Source of the DNA: Pantoea septica
GTDB taxonomy: Bacteria > Pseudomonadota > Gammaproteobacteria > Enterobacterales > Enterobacteriaceae
Assembly (NCBI RefSeq): GCF_002095575.1
Contig: NZ_MLJJ01000021.1
Coordinates: 17,309-81,308 of the forward strand
DNA length: 64,000 nucleotides
Reading direction: 5' to 3'
In this document: one piece after another, positions 37,779 to 45,997 of the stretch
Layout of the letters: each line of letters opens with the position of its first letter
Numbering within the stretch: position 1 is the first letter of the stretch
The notes under the pieces: generated by a model
The model's input: the letters and a program-made list of their open reading frames with translations, nothing else
Databases searched by the model: none
Told to the model about the DNA's origin: nothing
Program-made: the position numbers and the translations under genes

Positions 37779-37961
37779 ATGGAAAAGCGACGTGGTGGTG
37801 CAGGTAATTTTGCAGAAAACCCTGAGCGAGCCCGTGATGCGGGTCGTAAAGGCGGTCAAATTAGCCGCGGTAATTTCAAATATGACAGAGAGCGTGCTGT
37901 CGAAGCTGGGCGGATCGGCGGAAAATTAAGCAAGAGAACGTCAAGGAATAGTGCTGAGTAA
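37779..37961 (+). CDS. YciG-like KGG-repeat stress protein, second copy
   Basis: 60-residue paralogue of the protein at 35784. Motif copies read GNFAENPERARDAGRKGGQI and GNFKYDRERAVEAGRIGGKL, more basic (Arg in place of Lys) and with a diverged second KGG. SD GAGGTGAT before ATG. The two copies suggest a duplication followed by divergence, or separate gain. An AriR-like gene follows in the same direction. Confidence 0.88.
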   Translation: MEKRRGGAGNFAENPERARDAGRKGGQISRGNFKYDRERAVEAGRIGGKLSKRTSRNSAE

Positions 37962-38114
37962 ATTTTTCTGATTGATATCATCGGCTGGGTTACATTCTGT
38001 ATTTACTCTTCCCTGCATTTACTCTGTTGGTGCCATGAGATTAGCGAGCATTCTTATTTTTGTCCGGGTGCTAACCAGTTTTAAATGGCAGCTGCTTATT
38101 AAGCCGGGGTGATC

Positions 38115-38354
38115 ATGCATAATAGTGGCAACAGAAAACCGGCAATCCGTTTCAGAAATCATTATATCAGCGATGAGGATGAAGCTCGTGCTTTCATTAT
38201 GGGTACTGTTGTTTATGAGCTGATAGATTCAGGTAAAGTGATAAGCCGAAAATCTGTCTGCTGTAAATTGCTGGCAAGACTGGAACACTGTGAAAGCCCG
38301 GAGGAGGAGCATTTATATTTCCGTATGATTCGATCGCTTTTTGGTCGCCATTAA
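38115..38354 (+). CDS. AriR/YmgB-like biofilm and acid-resistance regulator
   Basis: 79-residue helical protein. DEARAFIMGTVVYELIDSGK followed by VISRKSVCCKLLARLE matches the YmgB/AriR (and YcgZ/YmgA) pattern of a short helix-loop-helix dimer with a conserved R/N-K-x-I/V-x3-L-x3-L-E core. In E. coli such proteins act as connectors of the Rcs phosphorelay and repress biofilm under cold and blue light. I chose the ATG at 38115; a GTG two codons upstream (38109) is also possible with GGGG before it. Its company with YciG-like genes fits a general stress module. Confidence 0.7.
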   Translation: MHNSGNRKPAIRFRNHYISDEDEARAFIMGTVVYELIDSGKVISRKSVCCKLLARLEHCESPEEEHLYFRMIRSLFGRH

Positions 38355-38451
38355 GCTGGCGGCAAGATAAATTCAGGTTGAGTTCTTCTGTGGAAAGAAG
38401 GCGTGATGGAAATTGTCTGTGATTGAAACCCGTTTGCAGTAACTCGCATTT

Positions 38452-38477
38452 AGCCCGTCAGGAACGGGCTTTTTTTT
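38452..38477. terminator. Rho-independent terminator
   Basis: AGCCCGT and ACGGGCT pair around CAGGA with seven T after it. It closes the AriR-like unit before the convergent MFS gene. Confidence 0.85.
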
Positions 38478-38506
38478 GTTATTACCGGGACCAGACCTGA
38501 TAGCCG

Positions 38507-39715
38507 TTATTTGAGCTTAAGGGCATCTCGATTCATGAACCAGATCGCCAGCGCCAGCGCCAGAAACCCCGCCGCGCCGGTCATGACCGCGCTCCAGCCT
38601 CCAGCGTGCCACAGTATGCCCGCCAGCGCCGAGCCAACCGCCGCGCCGATAAAGTTAGAGACGACAAAGATGGTGCTCAGGCGACTGCGCATCGCCGGAT
38701 TGATTGAAATGATGCGTGTCTGATGCAAAACGTTTAACGTCTGTACCGCGATATCGATCAGGATAATCGCCAGGATGATCAAATAGAGACTGTTGCGGCC
38801 CCAGGCGGCCACGCCGATAGCCACCAGCGCCAGTAACAGCGCCAGGCCTGTGGCCATCACCGAGTGACCCCGGTCATGCAGAATGCCTGCCCGTCTGGCC
38901 ATCAGCGCGCCGGCCAGTCCTGCCAGCCCCGTCAGGCCGATCTGGCTGACTGTATAAGAGTAGGGCGCCGAACTTAACAGGAACGTCAGGCTGGTCCAGA
39001 ACAGGGTGAAAACAAGAAAGCCGCAGGCAGCGATAAGCAGGGTAATACGCACCGCTGCGCTTTCTGCGATCGTCGACAGCAGCGAGCGCATTAATTCTCT
39101 GTAGCTGAGATGCTGGCGAGGAACATCGGCCGGAAGCATACGCAGCATCAGGAAAGCCAGAATCAAAGCGCCGCCCGCTGCGATAAAATAGACCGCACGC
39201 CAGCCGAGAAAATCGGCAATCACTCCGCTGACGGTTCTGGACAAGAGAATGCCGATAAGCATTCCTGAAATGATAGTGCCCAACACTTTCCCTAACTGGG
39301 ACGGGCTCGCCAGATCGCCGGCAAACGGCGTCAAAAGTTGGCCAGCGACGGTTGTCAGCCCTGTCAGCGCCATTGCCGCCATCAGTAACGGCATGGAGGG
39401 GGCGACCGCTGTCAGGCAAAGAGAAAGCGCTGAGAGAAAGAGGATGGCAGGAATAAGCCTGCGGCGATTCCGGATGTCACCCAGCGGCACCAGCAGCAGA
39501 ATGCCGGTTGCATAACCCAGCTGGGTGAAGGTGATGAGCATACTTGCTGAGTCTGGCGGAGCGCCGAACGACAGGGCGATATCATTCAGCAGCGGCTGTG
39601 CCGTGTAGAGATTACCGACCGCCACCCCGCCAGTGATGGCAAACAGCCGGATGAGCATGCGGTTTAAAGCTGGCTTTTCTGACGCGTCTATATTCTCAGG
39701 GCTATTGATCTTCAC
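38507..39715 (-). CDS. MFS transporter
   Basis: 402-residue major facilitator with twelve hydrophobic helices. The N-terminal NLYTAQPLLNDIALSFG and LGYATGILLLVPLGD then RNRRRLI (loop 2-3 motif A form) match the YgaY-like efflux group found in many enterobacteria. No adjacent regulator hints at a substrate. Cytoplasmic N-terminus of about 20 residues. Confidence 0.88.
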   Translation of the reverse strand: MKINSPENIDASEKPALNRMLIRLFAITGGVAVGNLYTAQPLLNDIALSFGAPPDSASMLITFTQLGYATGILLLVPLGDIRNRRRLIPAILFLSALSLCLTAVAPSMPLLMAAMALTGLTTVAGQLLTPFAGDLASPSQLGKVLGTIISGMLIGILLSRTVSGVIADFLGWRAVYFIAAGGALILAFLMLRMLPADVPRQHLSYRELMRSLLSTIAESAAVRITLLIAACGFLVFTLFWTSLTFLLSSAPYSYTVSQIGLTGLAGLAGALMARRAGILHDRGHSVMATGLALLLALVAIGVAAWGRNSLYLIILAIILIDIAVQTLNVLHQTRIISINPAMRSRLSTIFVVSNFIGAAVGSALAGILWHAGGWSAVMTGAAGFLALALAIWFMNRDALKLK

Positions 39716-39762
39716 TCAACCTCCACTTCATCCGTTACGGGCTGATTCCCACCGCTTATGGC

Positions 39763-39912
39763 TCAAATGCTGTTGGTACTCCAGGTGATGCACGCTGTGG
39801 CGTTATCCCCGTGTTCCGGAGGATCAATAATAGCCTGCTGCACCACAGGTGTAAGAGTCGCGTCCGGACGGATAACGTTGGTTCCAATCTCTCCTGGGGC
39901 ATATTCAAGCAT
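39763..39912 (-). pseudogene. possible remnant of a short-chain dehydrogenase
   Basis: The minus strand reads MLEYAPGEIGTNVIRPDATL followed by TPVVQQAIIDPPEHGDNATA, and beyond a stop, ISGGNQPVTD. EYAP, then APGEI-T and the closing S-GGN recall the C-terminal half of SDR enzymes (…EYAP…APGEI-T…, …NGG). The order and the gap suggest internal deletion. Weak evidence; it could be chance. Confidence 0.3.
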
Positions 39913-39998
39913 ACGCGCCTGACCTCGTTGCCAGCGTTATCGGGCCGCAAAGAAGTCAGGCAGGGATTTTAAGGCTGTAGGTTAGTGTAGATAAATCA

Positions 39999-40190
39999 TC
40001 AGCGATAGGGCGCGTTAGGCCACTTAATATAAGCGAAGACGTAAAGCATGATGAAGTGCAGGCCAGGCATCGAGAGAATAAGCGCCATCTTCCAGCCGAA
40101 GCCCGCTTTTTGCGCCATCCGATAGCATGGAATGAACGTCAGTAACCAAATTACCAGTGACAGTGACGCGAGAGGATTAGGCTTTTCCAT
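39999..40190 (-). CDS. small membrane protein, unknown
   Basis: 63 residues with two predicted helices (LASLSLVIWLLTFIPCY and MALILSMPGLHFIMLYVFAY) and a basic linker. AAGGAG lies nine bases before the ATG. I do not recognise it. A good SD and an integral-membrane pattern make a real gene likely. Confidence 0.6.
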   Translation of the reverse strand: MEKPNPLASLSLVIWLLTFIPCYRMAQKAGFGWKMALILSMPGLHFIMLYVFAYIKWPNAPYR

Positions 40191-40282
40191 TGAGTATGCT
40201 CCTTAAATGTTCAGGGCAGAATATCGGCAGGAAAGCGTCACTCTTGAGCCGCGCGACGTTTTCATCCCGCCAGATAATACTA

Positions 40283-40304
40283 AAGCCGCCATCGCTGGCG
40301 GCTT
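40283..40304. terminator. stem-loop between small membrane gene and COG4705 gene
   Basis: AAGCCGCCA and TGGCGGCTT form a perfect nine-base-pair stem around TCGC. On the minus strand it would follow the COG4705 gene by 58 bases; T-runs are short. Confidence 0.5.
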
Positions 40305-40361
40305 CAAAATAGTTTCATCGTGATAAGCGCCCACAGTCAGGCTGCCCTTGATGCTGCTCTG

Positions 40362-41135
40362 TTAATTCGCCGTCACGGTCTTCATCGCCGCACGCTGCGG
40401 CAACAGCCAGAGAAACGCGACGATAATCAGCGCCAGCGTCAGCGAGGCGCTATAGCGGCTCAGCGCAAGACCGCCCGATGCGACAGGCTTATCCAGGAAA
40501 TCGCCCACCACAGCGCCCAGCGGTCGGGTCAGGATAAAGGCCGCCCAAAACAGCGCGGTGCGTGAAAGCGAGGTAAAGCGGCTGGCAGCCCAGATAATGG
40601 CCAGCGCGCCGACAAACAGCAGGATCCCGCCGTCGTACCCCAGTCCTTCGCTGTCAGCGGTCCAGTCGCCTAACGCCGTGCCCAGGGTTTGCGAGAACAT
40701 AATGGTGACCCAGTAAAAACACTCGGACACGCCGTTGTTGACGGAATGCACGGCGATAGTGCCGCAGGTAATGCGCCAGATAAACAGCGAGAGAACCAGC
40801 AGGGTGCTCAGCAGCAGCGTGCCGCCCAGATAGCCTATCCCCAGCGAGCGATCGGCAAAGTCCGCCAGCGTGGTGCCGACGGTGGTGGTGGCAACCACGG
40901 TAAACCAGTAGATCCACTTATTAAAGCTGTGGCGTTTAATCTGCACCACGACAGCAACTAAAAAGATAATGGCGAAAATCAGCGTACCGGTAAGGTAGCC
41001 CAGATTCATCGACATGGTCACCGCATCGCCGCCGGTTTCACCCAGCGTGGTTGCAGCGATTTTAGTTAACCAGAACGCCAGAGTAACGGCAGGTACTTTG
41101 CTGAGGGATTGAGAATCTGCGATCTTATTTTGCAT
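40362..41135 (-). CDS. COG4705 family membrane protein with four internal repeats
   Basis: 257-residue inner membrane protein built of four tandem units of two helices. Each unit has the pattern T-x-G-x3-x-D ... G-x-G: ATTLGETGGDAVTMSMNLGY, TTVGTTLADFADRSLGIGYL, QTLGTALGDWTADSEGLGYD and RPLGAVVGDFLDKPVASGG. The buried Asp in each repeat suggests an ion or proton path. The family has no proven function. It stands alone. Confidence 0.85.
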   Translation of the reverse strand: MQNKIADSQSLSKVPAVTLAFWLTKIAATTLGETGGDAVTMSMNLGYLTGTLIFAIIFLVAVVVQIKRHSFNKWIYWFTVVATTTVGTTLADFADRSLGIGYLGGTLLLSTLLVLSLFIWRITCGTIAVHSVNNGVSECFYWVTIMFSQTLGTALGDWTADSEGLGYDGGILLFVGALAIIWAASRFTSLSRTALFWAAFILTRPLGAVVGDFLDKPVASGGLALSRYSASLTLALIIVAFLWLLPQRAAMKTVTAN

Positions 41136-41397
41136 GAGGGTAGGCTCCGGAAAAGCCCGAATTGGGCTAATACAGCACCCAGTCTATAGGATTATTCTTA
41201 AGCGAAGATTAAGCGCTATGAATGTTTGAGCGAAATGATGAGGCATGCAGAAATTGTTTTAAGGGCGGGCAGCGAACCCTTAACGGCTGCACTTTCCACG
41301 AGCCTCGATGCGTCCAGGGGTTGATAACGTAGTCGCTCAGCATCACTATGCCTCTCCTGTGTGTGCAAATGGACGTTCTGAACGACAAGGGGGAAAG

Positions 41398-42345
41398 ATG
41401 GCAAACCGGGCCCTGGCTTACCGACGTTTCGGCCAGCCGGAAGAGGTATTGCATCTGGAGACGGGAGAGAAAGGCGAGCTTGCTGCCGACGCGATCAGGG
41501 TAACGATGCGCTACTCACCGGTTAACGCTTCTGACCTCATCCCGATTACGGGCGCCTATCAGCACCGTATCGCGCTACCGCAGGTTGCCGGCTACGAGGG
41601 TATGGGCGTTGTCACAGACGCGCCGGCGCCATACCGTCACTTAACGGGTCAACGGGTGCTTGCTCTGCGCGGCGAAGGCACCTGGCAGAGTCAGGTCGAT
41701 ATTCCCGCCGCGCTTGCCATTCCCGTCCCCGATAATATTGACGACAGGCTGGCTGCGCGAGGGTATATCAACCCTGTTGCCGCGACGCTGATGCTTAAGC
41801 ACTTTTCGCCGGCAGGTAAAGATATCCTGCTCACGGGCGCCGGGAGCGAGTGCGCCATGCTGCTGGGCCAGTGGGCGCTCCGCGCCGGCGCGCGCTCCGT
41901 GACGGGCATACATCGCTCGCCAGTGCATGCGCTGAAGCTTGAACAGTGCGGCATTACGCCGGTTCAGGAGCAGGAGAGCGAAGCCATCAGCTATTATGCT
42001 GCACGCGCCGGTGTCGTTTACGATGCCACCGGCGGCAGGCTGGCAGAAACGCTCCTTGAGCTGATGCCGCTGACCGCGCTGTTCGTCAGCTATGGTCTTC
42101 TCTCCGGCGAGGCGTTCCGCGCTCAACATCACCTGCCGAAGATCCACTGGTTTCATGTGCGGCATTATCTTGCGGCGGCGGGCACAGAGGGCTGGCAGCA
42201 GATGTTCAGAGAGCTGTGGCCGCTGCTCGCTGAAAGTCATACTCGCGACGTGCAGATATTCGCTCTGGAGGAGTGGAAAGCCGCCATAGGGGCTTACCGC
42301 AAAGCCGGAAGATCGGCTAAACCGCTTATTAAGCTGGCCCCTTAA
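41398..42345 (+). CDS. MDR-family quinone/enoyl reductase-like oxidoreductase
   Basis: 315-residue zinc-independent medium-chain dehydrogenase. The N-terminal GroES-like part contains RYSPVNASDLIPITGAY and VAGYEGMGVV as in mitochondrial enoyl-thioester reductases; the Rossmann part has LTGAGSECAMLLGQWA, close to the NADPH-binding A-x-G-x2-G-x2-A form. SD AAGGGGGAAAG. The open frame upstream (30 codons) is unlike the family. Substrate unknown. Confidence 0.87.
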   Translation: MANRALAYRRFGQPEEVLHLETGEKGELAADAIRVTMRYSPVNASDLIPITGAYQHRIALPQVAGYEGMGVVTDAPAPYRHLTGQRVLALRGEGTWQSQVDIPAALAIPVPDNIDDRLAARGYINPVAATLMLKHFSPAGKDILLTGAGSECAMLLGQWALRAGARSVTGIHRSPVHALKLEQCGITPVQEQESEAISYYAARAGVVYDATGGRLAETLLELMPLTALFVSYGLLSGEAFRAQHHLPKIHWFHVRHYLAAAGTEGWQQMFRELWPLLAESHTRDVQIFALEEWKAAIGAYRKAGRSAKPLIKLAP

Positions 42346-42490
42346 ACGGGATTTCTCCCGCAGGTTGCGCTCTGCGTCAGCCATAACGCAACCTGCACGC
42401 CAGGGGCCAGACAGCGTCTTTGAACATAAAGCAACCCGAGGCCAGCGCGTTCCGCTACAATACTGTTTCCTTTAACAGCAGGAAAAAAAA

Positions 42491-42784
42491 GTGAAAGCTT
42501 TCATGGCCGCCGTTTTAATGCTGACGCTGACAGCCTGCTCCAGCTCCACGGGGCGAAATTTTGATACGGCGAGCATTCAGAAAATACGCGCGGGAGCGAC
42601 CACCCGCGCCGAGCTTATCGCGATGTTCGGCCCGCCGGATACGGAAACGCCTTATCCCAACGGGCAGCAGCTGCTGATGTGGAACTACAGCGAAGCGAGA
42701 ACGCTCGACACGACGGCAGGCAAAACGCTCACCGTGCAAACCAAAAATGGCCGCGTGTTCAATTACACGCTGAGTAAAAGCTGA
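42491..42784 (+). CDS. SmpA/OmlA(BamE)-like small lipoprotein
   Basis: 97 residues, GTG start after AGGA. The leader VKAFMAAVLMLTLTACSS ends in a lipobox (LTAC). The mature part IQKIRAGATTRAELIAMFGP followed by PDTE and the strands QLLMWNYSEA and RVFNYTLSKS have the alpha-alpha-beta-beta layout of the SmpA/OmlA fold. Lipidated, probably in the outer membrane; role unknown. Confidence 0.85.
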   Translation: MKAFMAAVLMLTLTACSSSTGRNFDTASIQKIRAGATTRAELIAMFGPPDTETPYPNGQQLLMWNYSEARTLDTTAGKTLTVQTKNGRVFNYTLSKS

Positions 42785-42899
42785 CCGGCATAGCGCCCTC
42801 TCTCTCAGCGTAAAAAAAGCGCATAAACTGGGTTTTTTTCGCACCATTGCCCGCTGCCGTGCTGGCGTAGTCTGTCCCTCTTATCTCAAGGGGGAAATT

Positions 42900-43079
42900 A
42901 TGGATACACGCACCATTGCTGTTTCGCTTGTTATGGCCATCAGTTTGCTCTGGATCCGGGCTTCAGCGGCGCAGCCGCCGCAGCACACCGACGATCAGGT
43001 CCGTCAGCTGATGATCAAAGGTTCAAAAGCAGTAACCCAGGAAAGGGTCGATGAGTGGCGCCACAGTCATAGTGCCTGA
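42900..43079 (+). CDS. small exported protein, unknown
   Basis: 59 residues, with AAGGGGGAAATT before the ATG. A signal peptide (MDTRTIAVSLVMAISLLWIR then ASAAQ) with a likely cut after ASAA leaves about 35 charged residues (QPPQHTDDQVRQLMIKGSKA). The mature part looks like a small helical periplasmic protein. It lies 70 bases before the NicO-type exporter gene in the same direction and may belong to its operon. Not recognised. Confidence 0.6.
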   Translation: MDTRTIAVSLVMAISLLWIRASAAQPPQHTDDQVRQLMIKGSKAVTQERVDEWRHSHSA

Positions 43080-43148
43080 CCGAACCTGCACTCGCAGGGA
43101 GCAGGTACCCGGCGCTGCGCCGTGCGATAAATCTGGCAGGATAGTCTA

Positions 43149-44105
43149 TTGAAAAACGATCGCCGCAGCGCCGCCTCACTGATAATGCTACTGAGCTTTA
43201 GCGCGGTAGTGGGCGTGGCGCTGCTCTCTCTTTTCGCCCGGCACTGGGGCGAGTTTGTGCAGTACTGTCTTACCCTGCAAATTTCACTGCATCGCTATCT
43301 GGTGCAGTACCTGCTTCTGCAGCGCGACCATCACATCAAAGGCGGACTGATGCTGATAGCAGGCAGCTTCACCTACGGATTTCTGCATTCAGTCGGTCCC
43401 GGCCACGGCAAGTTTGTCATTACCGCCTGGCTGGCCACGCACCGGGAAAAACTCAACGCCAGCCGCCTGATTACGCTGGCAGGCAGCCTGATGCAGGGCG
43501 TCGTCGCGGTTCTGTTTGTCCTTATTCTCGCCATCTCGCTGAATCTCTCGATGGGCGATCTCAGCGTAAGCCGCTTCTGGATGGAAAAAGCGAGCGCATT
43601 GCTTATCGCGGGCTTTGGTATCGCGCTTATCGGACGGGCGATCGGCCGCGATCGCCTGCGACTGTTCGGCGCCAGCGCGTCACGCCATCAGCATGATGCG
43701 GCCTGCGGCTGCGGACATAAGCATCAGCCGAACGCCGCAGATCTGACCGGCGGCTGGCGTAATGCGGCCTGGGTTATTGCCGGCATCGGCATCCGTCCCT
43801 GTAGCGGGGCGCTGATGATCCTGGTCTTTGCCAACGCTGTAGGCATGTTCAGCTGGGGCGTCGCGGCGGTAATGGCGATGTCGCTGGGCACGGCGGCCTC
43901 CATTATGATGCTGGCTACCTGGGTGCATCACCTCAGAGAGTGGATGTTTGCCTCAAACCGGCCCGTGTTAATGCGCTACGCCGCCACGCTGGGCAGAGTG
44001 GCGATAGCCGCGGGCGGAATAGCGCTTATCCTTTTTGCGGCGGTGCTGTTTTCCACCGTGATACCGGTCAGTGCGAACGGCGATTTCATCACCGCAGGCT
44101 GCTAG
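43149..44105 (+). CDS. NicO/RcnA-like nickel/cobalt transporter
   Basis: 318-residue membrane protein of the NicO family with about six to seven helices. YGFLHSVGPGHGKFVITAW holds the H-x3-GPGHGK metal site, GIGIRPCSGALMIL the second conserved motif, and HQHDAACGCGHKHQ in the middle is a cytoplasmic metal-binding loop. The start is TTG at 43149 with AGGA upstream. Family members export or import Ni/Co, and close relatives in Haemophilus act in zinc uptake, so metal and direction are open. Overlaps the convergent TetR gene by four bases. Confidence 0.87.
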   Translation: MKNDRRSAASLIMLLSFSAVVGVALLSLFARHWGEFVQYCLTLQISLHRYLVQYLLLQRDHHIKGGLMLIAGSFTYGFLHSVGPGHGKFVITAWLATHREKLNASRLITLAGSLMQGVVAVLFVLILAISLNLSMGDLSVSRFWMEKASALLIAGFGIALIGRAIGRDRLRLFGASASRHQHDAACGCGHKHQPNAADLTGGWRNAAWVIAGIGIRPCSGALMILVFANAVGMFSWGVAAVMAMSLGTAASIMMLATWVHHLREWMFASNRPVLMRYAATLGRVAIAAGGIALILFAAVLFSTVIPVSANGDFITAGC

Positions 44106-44695
44106 GCCGTCTGGCGCAAACCCTTCACCAGCAGCGTGAACACCTGAACGACTTTCGGCAGCGCCCGCTGCGGATCGTCGCTGGCGGCAATCCACTGGGC
44201 GGCATTGAGCGCGGCGCTATTCAGCAGGCAGGCGGTCGCGTCCGGGTCTACCGTTTTGATGACGCCGCGTTCAAGCATTTCGGCAATGCGCTGGCGGGTG
44301 GATTCAAGGCAGCTGTTCTGGCTTGGCCACTGGGCCGGATTGCCCAGGAAAGCGGGGCCATCCAGCAGCACGATGCGCCGCACTTCCTCATCCAGCGCCA
44401 TCCTGATATAGGCGATCCCTTCCGCCAGCAGCTTTTCCCACTCATCGCCAGCATCAGCGGCGGCTTCCCTGGCGCGCTGCGCCATCTCGCCATCTATCTG
44501 GGTGACGACGGCGGCAAGCAGCCCCTTTTTATCGCCGAAGTTATGGTACAGCGCGCCGCGCGTCAGATTGACGCTGGCGGTCAGCTCATCCATCGAGGCG
44601 GCGGCAAAGCCTTTCTCGGCAAAGGCTTTTCGCGCGGCGGCAATCAGCCTGGCGCGGTTTGCCTCCATGGTTTCGGCGCGGCGTTTCACAGCCAT
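44102..44695 (-). CDS. TetR family repressor of the adjacent ridA-like gene
   Basis: 197-residue regulator. The N-terminal HTH (residues 8-55) includes LIAAARKAFAEKGFAAASMD and LTRGALYHNFGDKKGLL; the rest is an all-helical ligand domain. I start at MAVKRRAETM (44695). Three copies of a dyad lie between it and the divergent RidA-like gene (44710-44778), so autorepression and control of that gene are likely. Confidence 0.9.
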   Translation of the reverse strand: MAVKRRAETMEANRARLIAAARKAFAEKGFAAASMDELTASVNLTRGALYHNFGDKKGLLAAVVTQIDGEMAQRAREAAADAGDEWEKLLAEGIAYIRMALDEEVRRIVLLDGPAFLGNPAQWPSQNSCLESTRQRIAEMLERGVIKTVDPDATACLLNSAALNAAQWIAASDDPQRALPKVVQVFTLLVKGLRQTA

Positions 44696-44709
44696 AAGCA
44701 CTCCTTGTC

Positions 44710-44778
44710 ACATACGCAGCGTATCTGAATTGACATACGGGGCGTATGTGTGATTAATTTTACATACGCGGCGTATAT
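44710..44778. promoter_or_regulatory. three tandem TetR operators
   Basis: Copies ACATACGCAGCGTATCT (44710-44726), ACATACGGGGCGTATGT (44733-44749) and ACATACGCGGCGTATAT (44762-44778) share ATACG-N3-CGTAT. Centres are 23 and 29 bases apart. They fill the whole promoter zone of the divergent TetR and RidA-like genes. Confidence 0.85.
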
Positions 44779-44834
44779 TAAATGATTTATACCGGCTGCG
44801 CATCCCGCTTCATGACCTGACAGAAGGAAATACC

Positions 44835-45230
44835 ATGAACCAGCCTCAACCCGTTTTCCCGGCTAACCGCCACGCGCTCTATGAAGAGCATGGCTATTCC
44901 GCCGCCATCCGCTCCGGCGATTTGCTGTTTGTCTCAGGCCAGGTCGGCAGCCGCGCCGACGGCACGCCGGAGCCCGATTTCGCCGCGCAGGTGCAGCTTG
45001 CTTTCGACAACCTCCGGGCGACGCTGGCCGCCGCCGGATGTACTTTTAACGATCTGATTGACGTCACGACCTTTCATACCGATCCGGAAAAGCAGTTCCC
45101 GACCATTATGCAGGTCAAACACGCCGTATTCCCCCAGCCGCCTTACCCGAACTGGACGGCCGTTGGCGTCAACTGGCTGGCTGGCTTCGATTTTGAAATC
45201 AAGGTGATTGCCAGGATCCCCGCGCAGTAA
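44835..45230 (+). CDS. RidA/YjgF family protein
   Basis: 131 residues, with the chorismate-mutase-like fold of RidA: SGDLLFVSGQVGSRADGT, ALAAAGCTFNDLIDVTTFHT-like core and PPYPNWTAVGVNWLAGFDFE. The reactive-imine-binding Arg of classical RidA is not at its usual place (RVEVEMIA is replaced by IKVIARIPA), which points to a Rid subfamily rather than RidA proper. It is controlled with the divergent TetR. Likely removes or hydrolyses a reactive enamine/imine. Confidence 0.85.
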   Translation: MNQPQPVFPANRHALYEEHGYSAAIRSGDLLFVSGQVGSRADGTPEPDFAAQVQLAFDNLRATLAAAGCTFNDLIDVTTFHTDPEKQFPTIMQVKHAVFPQPPYPNWTAVGVNWLAGFDFEIKVIARIPAQ

Positions 45231-45342
45231 ACAGGGCGACGCCTTTACTCAATTTTTATTTGCGCGCATTTCATTAATACAAAATTTTTATACGGCCCGT
45301 GGTTGAATCTTCTGCAGCACCTGCCTAAGGAGAATCAACCTG

Positions 45343-45885
45343 ATGAAATGCCTCAATGAAACCTTTCCTCGCGTTTTCAGCAGCGAGACGGCGGCGGCGG
45401 ATCTGGCCGCGCAGCAGCGGCGTAAAATCCTCTCGCCCCGCAAATGGTATAAAAACGACTTTTACCTCAGCACCGATAATGCCGCGCTGGACGCCGGTTT
45501 TATCTGCCGCTCGCTGCATCATCCCGCCGGACGGCGACATCTGGCGCTGGCGCTGCACGGCAGCCTCTGCTTCGGCCTCTATCGCAAAGCGAGGCAGATT
45601 GGCTTCGCGCGCATGGTCACCGACCTGGCCGGCACGGTGGTGCTGCGCGACCTGATCGTCGCGCCGGAGTATCGCTTTATCGGACTGGGCTCCTGGATGC
45701 TGAGCTGCACTCTGAGCCATCCCGCCACGCAAAGCTGCTGCGCCGTTCTCTGCTGGAGCAGCGAGGCGTCTCCGTTCCTGATCAAGAACGGCTTTAGCGC
45801 CGTGCCGACCGTTCCAGGGCTGCATATTTTTCGCCTCCTGAACGCAGTCGGCGAGGCGCACGCCGAACCCTGCGCGCTGCACTAG
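45343..45885 (+). CDS. GNAT family acetyltransferase
   Basis: 180 residues. The core DFYLSTDNAALDAGFICRSL, IGFARMVTDLAGTVVLRDLI and VAPEYRFIGLGSWML (acetyl-CoA-binding loop R-F-I-G-L-G) identify the fold; FLIKNGFSAVP is the usual C-terminal motif. SD AAGGAG. It precedes the OtsA-like gene by 112 bases. Substrate unknown. Confidence 0.83.
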   Translation: MKCLNETFPRVFSSETAAADLAAQQRRKILSPRKWYKNDFYLSTDNAALDAGFICRSLHHPAGRRHLALALHGSLCFGLYRKARQIGFARMVTDLAGTVVLRDLIVAPEYRFIGLGSWMLSCTLSHPATQSCCAVLCWSSEASPFLIKNGFSAVPTVPGLHIFRLLNAVGEAHAEPCALH

Positions 45886-45997
45886 CGGCCGCAGGATCAT
45901 GAGCGGCCTTATCCAGCTGTTACTGCGTCAGCCCTTTAATCTGCCCGATTCACGCTCCCCGTCCGGCAATAAGCCGGGGGCACTACAGGATCCTTCC

